A stretch of 10,674 nt of DNA from Pyramidobacter sp. (GTDB taxonomy: Bacteria > Synergistota > Synergistia > Synergistales > Dethiosulfovibrionaceae), in contig JAGAYQ010000389.1 in NCBI GenBank assembly GCA_017940445.1, positions 1 to 10,674 of the forward strand, written 5' to 3'. Under the pieces are notes generated by a model. It was not told where the DNA came from. It saw only the letters and a list, made by a program, of their open reading frames with translations, and made no database searches. A program made the translations under genes and the position numbers. Shown here in pieces: positions 7,841 through 10,674 of the stretch (positions are counted from its first letter, which is position 1; every line of letters starts with the position of its first letter).

Positions 7841-9862
7841 TTACATCGCCTCCTCCTTCAATTTGGCTTCCCAGCGGCGGTATTCGCCGGGAGCGGCCAG
7901 CTGGATCGTCCTCAGGGCGCGCAGCACTTCGGCCACGCTCCACGCCTGGAACGGCGTGCCGTTAGGACGGGTGGGCGGCGCGGCGTCGAAGATCTCCGGG
8001 ATCGAGCCGACGCCGTAGTCGCGAAGATGCCTGCCCAAAAGCGGCGTGATCGTGTCGAGGATGTGACGCGAAGCGATGTCGTGATCCCACATGCTGTACA
8101 TCACCGCGTCGGTGTAGGCGCCGAGCAGCCACGGCCAGACCGTGCCCTGATGATACGCGGAATCGCGCTCCTCGGGGCTGCCTTCGTAGCGCGAGCGATA
8201 GGCCGGATCGGCCGGAGAGAGCGTGCGCAGGCCGTAGGGCGTGAGCAGCGCGGTGCGCACCCGCCCGACCATCTCGGCCGCCTCGGGACGCTCGAGCAGC
8301 GGCTCGGGCAGCGACGCGGCGAAGATCTGGTTGGGGCGGAAGCTCCAGTCGGCGCCTTCGGGACGCCAGACGTCGGCCAGATAGCCGCGGCGGTCGTCCC
8401 AGAAGCGCCTGATGAATTCTTTTTTGAGCCCGGCGATCAGCGCTTTGTCCCACATGGGATTGCCGCCGAAGGTCGTCGCCAGCTTGTTTTCAAAGCAGAG
8501 CGCGTTGTACCACAGCGCGTTGAGCTCCACGGCACAGCCCCAGCGGGGCGTGACGGGACGTCCGTTCACCGTGGCGTCCATCCACGTCAGCTGCGTGTCG
8601 GGACTGCCTGTGAAGAGCAGGCCGGCGTCGTCCATGCGCGTGCCGGGCGCCCTGCCGGTGGAGTAGGCGGCGATGATGTCGCGCACCGCCTGCCAGCAGT
8701 GCTCCTTCGTCATGCCGAGGCCCGTGGGGAGCAGCTTCACCATCTGCTGCACGGCCCACACGTACCACAGCGAGGCGTCGGCCGAGTTGTAGCTGTGGCT
8801 CTCGCCGTCGGCGGCGTAGACGTTGGGGACGATGCCGCCCTTCATGTTCTGCGCCGTCTGGTTGAGGATGTCGACGCCGTCCTGCGCGCGGTCGGCGCAG
8901 AAGGTCAGGCCGGGCAGCGCGATCATCGTGTCGCGGCCCCAGGCGTCGAACCAGGGGAAGCCGGCCATCACGCTCCGGCCGTTGCGCGAGTCGCAGAAGA
9001 GGAACTTCTCGCCCTCGCGCGCCAGGTGTCCGGCGATGTTCTGGGCGCTGCTCTCTTTGGCGAGGCGGCGCTTCGTCTCGTCATCCCAGAGGCGGGCGAG
9101 GCCGTCGGCGTTGCAGGGCGCGTCGGGAGAGACGCAGAGGATGGCGGGCTTGTCGGGCGAGAGCGAGAGCTCGAACTCGCCGGGCATGAACAGGTCTTCG
9201 GTGAACGAAAATCCGCGCTCGTGCTCCATCAGGTACTCGACGTTGTAGTACCAGTCGGGCGACGGATAGAACGCGAACGCCGCATCCGTCTGCATGTACA
9301 GCTCGGGCATGCCCTCGTAGGGCGCGATCTTGAAGCCGCTCGGGGCGGGCCAGGTCTTGACGCGCAGGTCCATGTTGGCCTTCGTCAGCTGATGGAAGTT
9401 GCGGTAGGCCAGCAGCGGACGCACGATCAGCTTCAGATCGGGACGCGTGGAGCCGCGCTGCTCGGCGGAATAGCGGATGAGCGTGCAGTGCCGGCCGCGC
9501 GGCATGAGGATCTCGCGCGTGAGGATGATGTCGCCCACGCGGTAGCGGAAGCGCGGCCAGGCGCCGATGGTGACGCCGCGCAGGTATTCGTGTCCGTGAG
9601 GGTAGAAATTGCCGGGATGCTGGCGGCTCGAGATCGGGAATTTGGCTCCGTTCTCGACGACTTCTTCCTCCAGCGCCGACAGCAGCACGTAGCGGCCGGC
9701 GGGCTTGTCGAGATTGCCGACGAACAGTCCGTGATACTTGCGCGTGTTGCAGCCGACGATCGAGCTCGAGGCGTAGTCGCCCAGGCCGTTCGTCTCCAGC
9801 CACTCGAAACGCAGCGATTTGCGCAGGTTCTGACACTGCGCCTTGTCAAAGTTGAAATCCAA
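7841..9862 (-). CDS. Glycogen debranching enzyme (amylo-alpha-1,6-glucosidase, GH133-type)
   Basis: This 673-residue enzyme is predicted to hydrolyse alpha-1,6-linked glucose stubs left when phosphorylase shortens glycogen chains. The N-terminal domain is typical of bacterial/archaeal debranching enzymes: RFEWLETNGLGDYASSS and CNTRKYHGLFV (18-48). The C-terminal (alpha/alpha)6 barrel carries GFPWFDAWGRDTMIALPGL (301-319, with D311 in the conserved WGRD), LTWMDA (425-430), YHQGTVWPWLLGAY (570-583) and GSIPEIFD (619-626). The usual start is a TTG at 9860-9862, preceded at 7 bases by a strong GGAGGGG site; no in-frame ATG fits better. The length is normal for the family, and no signal peptide is seen. 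It is the first gene of the operon, below a good promoter. The bacterial GlgX type is GH13 and is clearly different. Confidence 0.93.
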   Translation of the reverse strand: MDFNFDKAQCQNLRKSLRFEWLETNGLGDYASSSIVGCNTRKYHGLFVGNLDKPAGRYVLLSALEEEVVENGAKFPISSRQHPGNFYPHGHEYLRGVTIGAWPRFRYRVGDIILTREILMPRGRHCTLIRYSAEQRGSTRPDLKLIVRPLLAYRNFHQLTKANMDLRVKTWPAPSGFKIAPYEGMPELYMQTDAAFAFYPSPDWYYNVEYLMEHERGFSFTEDLFMPGEFELSLSPDKPAILCVSPDAPCNADGLARLWDDETKRRLAKESSAQNIAGHLAREGEKFLFCDSRNGRSVMAGFPWFDAWGRDTMIALPGLTFCADRAQDGVDILNQTAQNMKGGIVPNVYAADGESHSYNSADASLWYVWAVQQMVKLLPTGLGMTKEHCWQAVRDIIAAYSTGRAPGTRMDDAGLLFTGSPDTQLTWMDATVNGRPVTPRWGCAVELNALWYNALCFENKLATTFGGNPMWDKALIAGLKKEFIRRFWDDRRGYLADVWRPEGADWSFRPNQIFAASLPEPLLERPEAAEMVGRVRTALLTPYGLRTLSPADPAYRSRYEGSPEERDSAYHQGTVWPWLLGAYTDAVMYSMWDHDIASRHILDTITPLLGRHLRDYGVGSIPEIFDAAPPTRPNGTPFQAWSVAEVLRALRTIQLAAPGEYRRWEAKLKEEAM

Positions 9863-9869
9863 AATCTTT

Positions 9870-9876
9870 CCCCTCC
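9870..9876 (-). promoter_or_regulatory. Ribosome binding site that fixes the TTG start of the debranching gene
   Basis: On the - strand GGAGGGG stands 7 bases before TTG at 9862-9860. It is one of the strongest Shine-Dalgarno sites in the window and is the main reason for accepting a TTG start. Confidence 0.75.
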
Positions 9877-9922
9877 AGTCCGGGATCGTTATCGTTCGGT
9901 CAGGGTTGTCTGAACTTCGTCT

Positions 9923-9952
9923 ATTATAAACGTTTTAAAGGGGCAAAATCAA
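9923..9952 (-). promoter_or_regulatory. Sigma70-type promoter of the glycogen operon
   Basis: On the - strand a perfect -10 box TATAAT (9928-9923) lies 18 bases after TTGATT (9952-9947), a 4-of-6 match to the -35 consensus. Transcription would start near 9916, leaving a leader of about 50 bases before the TTG start. No riboswitch-like fold stands out in that leader. This is the only convincing promoter for the four - strand genes. Confidence 0.65.
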
Positions 9953-10044
9953 TGGCGAGTTTGCCCTCATCACGTCAAAACTGTATCATACGTCGTTCCG
10001 GAAAAATATCAAGATAACAGCGGCACAAAATTTTGCCTCCGGGG

Positions 10045-10050
10045 TATAAT
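10045..10050 (+). promoter_or_regulatory. Probable -10 box of the GNAT gene promoter
   Basis: A perfect TATAAT lies 32 bases before the chosen GNAT start, but no good -35 box is present at 16-18 bases and there is no TG extension. A 10-bp palindrome (CAAAATTTTG, 10026-10035) occupies the expected spacer and could be an operator or chance. The promoter may be weak or activator-dependent. Confidence 0.4.
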
Positions 10051-10082
10051 GAGGGGCGACATTTGCGAACGGAGGGATGCTG

Positions 10083-10622
10083 ATGCGGCGCTTTTTCATG
10101 ACGACGGAGCGGTTGGGCTTTTCGCTCTGGACGGACGCCGACGCGCAGCTGGCACGCTGCCTCTGGGGCGATCCTGAGGTGACGCGGCTGATCTGCGCTT
10201 CCGGCGTCTTCACGCCGGAGGAGATCGCTTCCAGGCTGAAGCTGGAAATCACAAACGGCGAAAAGTTCGGCGTGCAGTACTGGCCCGTCTTCATGCTCGG
10301 CGCCGGCGAGCTGGCCGGCTGCTGCGGCCTGAGACCCGGCAGTGCAGGCGGATGCGTCTTCGAGCTGGGCTTTCACCTCCGGCCGGCCTTCTGGCGACAG
10401 GGGATAGGCTTCGAAGCGGCCTCTCGCGTCATCCGATATGCCTTTGAAACGCTCGGCGCGCCCGCGCTGACAGCCGGGCACAATCCGCGCAACGAGGGCT
10501 CGCGGGCGCTGCTGCTCAAGCTGGGATTTGTGCATACTCATGACGAGTTCTACGCGCCCACCGGCCTGATGCACCCCACCTACCGGCTGGAAGCGTCTCG
10601 GTGGAGGACCGACCATGCCTGA
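10083..10622 (+). CDS. GNAT family N-acetyltransferase (RimJ/RimL-like)
   Basis: This protein of about 179 residues is an acetyl-CoA-dependent N-acetyltransferase of the Acetyltransf_3 type. It begins like the family (TTERLGFSLW). It has the beta-strand and acetyl-CoA pyrophosphate loop FELGFHLRPAFWRQGIGFEAA, where Q-x-x-G-x-G/A is RQGIGF here, and the late motif AGHNPRNEGSRALLLKLGF. The substrate (protein N-terminus, antibiotic, amino acid or polyamine) cannot be predicted. ATGs in frame lie at 10077, 10083 and 10098. GGAGGG at 10071-10076 touches the first, but lies 6 bases before 10083, which I prefer. The family alignment would also allow 10098. The stop overlaps the mutM start by 8 bases, so the two genes are probably co-transcribed and coupled. 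It diverges from the glycogen operon. Confidence 0.87.
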   Translation: MRRFFMTTERLGFSLWTDADAQLARCLWGDPEVTRLICASGVFTPEEIASRLKLEITNGEKFGVQYWPVFMLGAGELAGCCGLRPGSAGGCVFELGFHLRPAFWRQGIGFEAASRVIRYAFETLGAPALTAGHNPRNEGSRALLLKLGFVHTHDEFYAPTGLMHPTYRLEASRWRTDHA

Positions 10623-10674
10623 GCTGCCCGAGGTGGAGATGGTCCGCGGCGCGATCGCCCCGCGCGTGTGCGGA
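10615..10674 (+). CDS. mutM: Formamidopyrimidine-DNA glycosylase, N-terminal fragment
   Basis: The first 20 codons read MPELPEVEMVRGAIAPRVCG before the window ends. MPELPEVE is the near-invariant start of MutM/Fpg and close relatives. After Met removal, the proline becomes the catalytic Schiff-base nucleophile and the following glutamate is also catalytic. The enzyme removes oxidised purines such as 8-oxoguanine in base excision repair. Endonuclease VIII (Nei) usually starts MPEGPE, so MutM is favoured. The ATG lies inside the end of the GNAT gene in another frame (8-base overlap), which suggests translational coupling. The zinc finger and the rest of the protein are beyond the window; the gene is cut by the window edge, not shown to be broken. 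Confidence 0.88.
   Translation, partial: MPELPEVEMVRGAIAPRVCG

Noticed and set aside
7493..9913. An 806-codon open frame on the + strand, opposite the debranching and GT4 genes
   Set aside because: It has the same shadow-type composition, no ribosome site and no motif, and it runs across two real genes and the operon promoter.
1..10674. CRISPR array, insertion sequence, tRNA or rRNA gene, or attachment site
   Set aside because: No spaced repeats, transposase, terminal inverted repeats, cloverleaf-like sequence or rRNA segment was recognised on either strand by eye.

Overview
The window comes from a GC-rich bacterial chromosome, with genes on both strands, strong Shine-Dalgarno sites and intact reading frames. 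The gene set is a eukaryotic-type (GT3) glycogen synthase, a short-type alpha-glucan phosphorylase, a GH57 hydrolase, a GT4 glycosyltransferase and a GH133-type debranching enzyme. This combination is seen in anaerobes such as Synergistota, Bacteroidota and spirochaetes. The high GC content points, tentatively, to a Pyramidobacter-like member of Synergistota; this is inference, not proof.

Layout: (1) 35-616, + strand, a TetR/AcrR-type regulator. (2) 617-805, a convergent gap with a strong, probably bidirectional hairpin terminator and four copies of a degenerate 7-bp repeat. (3) 9862-806, - strand, a compact four-gene glycogen/alpha-glucan operon. Its order of transcription is debranching enzyme, GT4 glycosyltransferase, GH57 hydrolase, then a 1417-residue protein fusing glycogen synthase to glycogen phosphorylase. 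The first three genes abut or nearly abut. The last follows a 53-bp gap with a weak terminator-like hairpin. A consensus-like promoter lies upstream of the debranching gene, which starts with TTG. (4) 9863-10082, a divergent promoter region. (5) 10083-10622, + strand, a RimJ-like GNAT acetyltransferase that overlaps the start of mutM/fpg (MPELPEVE), cut off by the window end.

Working model: GT3 extends glycogen from a sugar nucleotide (UDP-glucose is the family's usual donor) and the phosphorylase releases glucose-1-phosphate. The debranching enzyme removes the alpha-1,6 stubs left by phosphorolysis. GT4 and GH57 are a conserved pair of less certain function, perhaps a second elongating enzyme and an endo-acting or transferring amylase. 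No ADP-glucose pyrophosphorylase, GT5 synthase or GH13 branching enzyme is present. The most notable feature is the joining of the opposing synthetic and phosphorolytic enzymes in one polypeptide. No mobile element, CRISPR array, tRNA or rRNA was seen.
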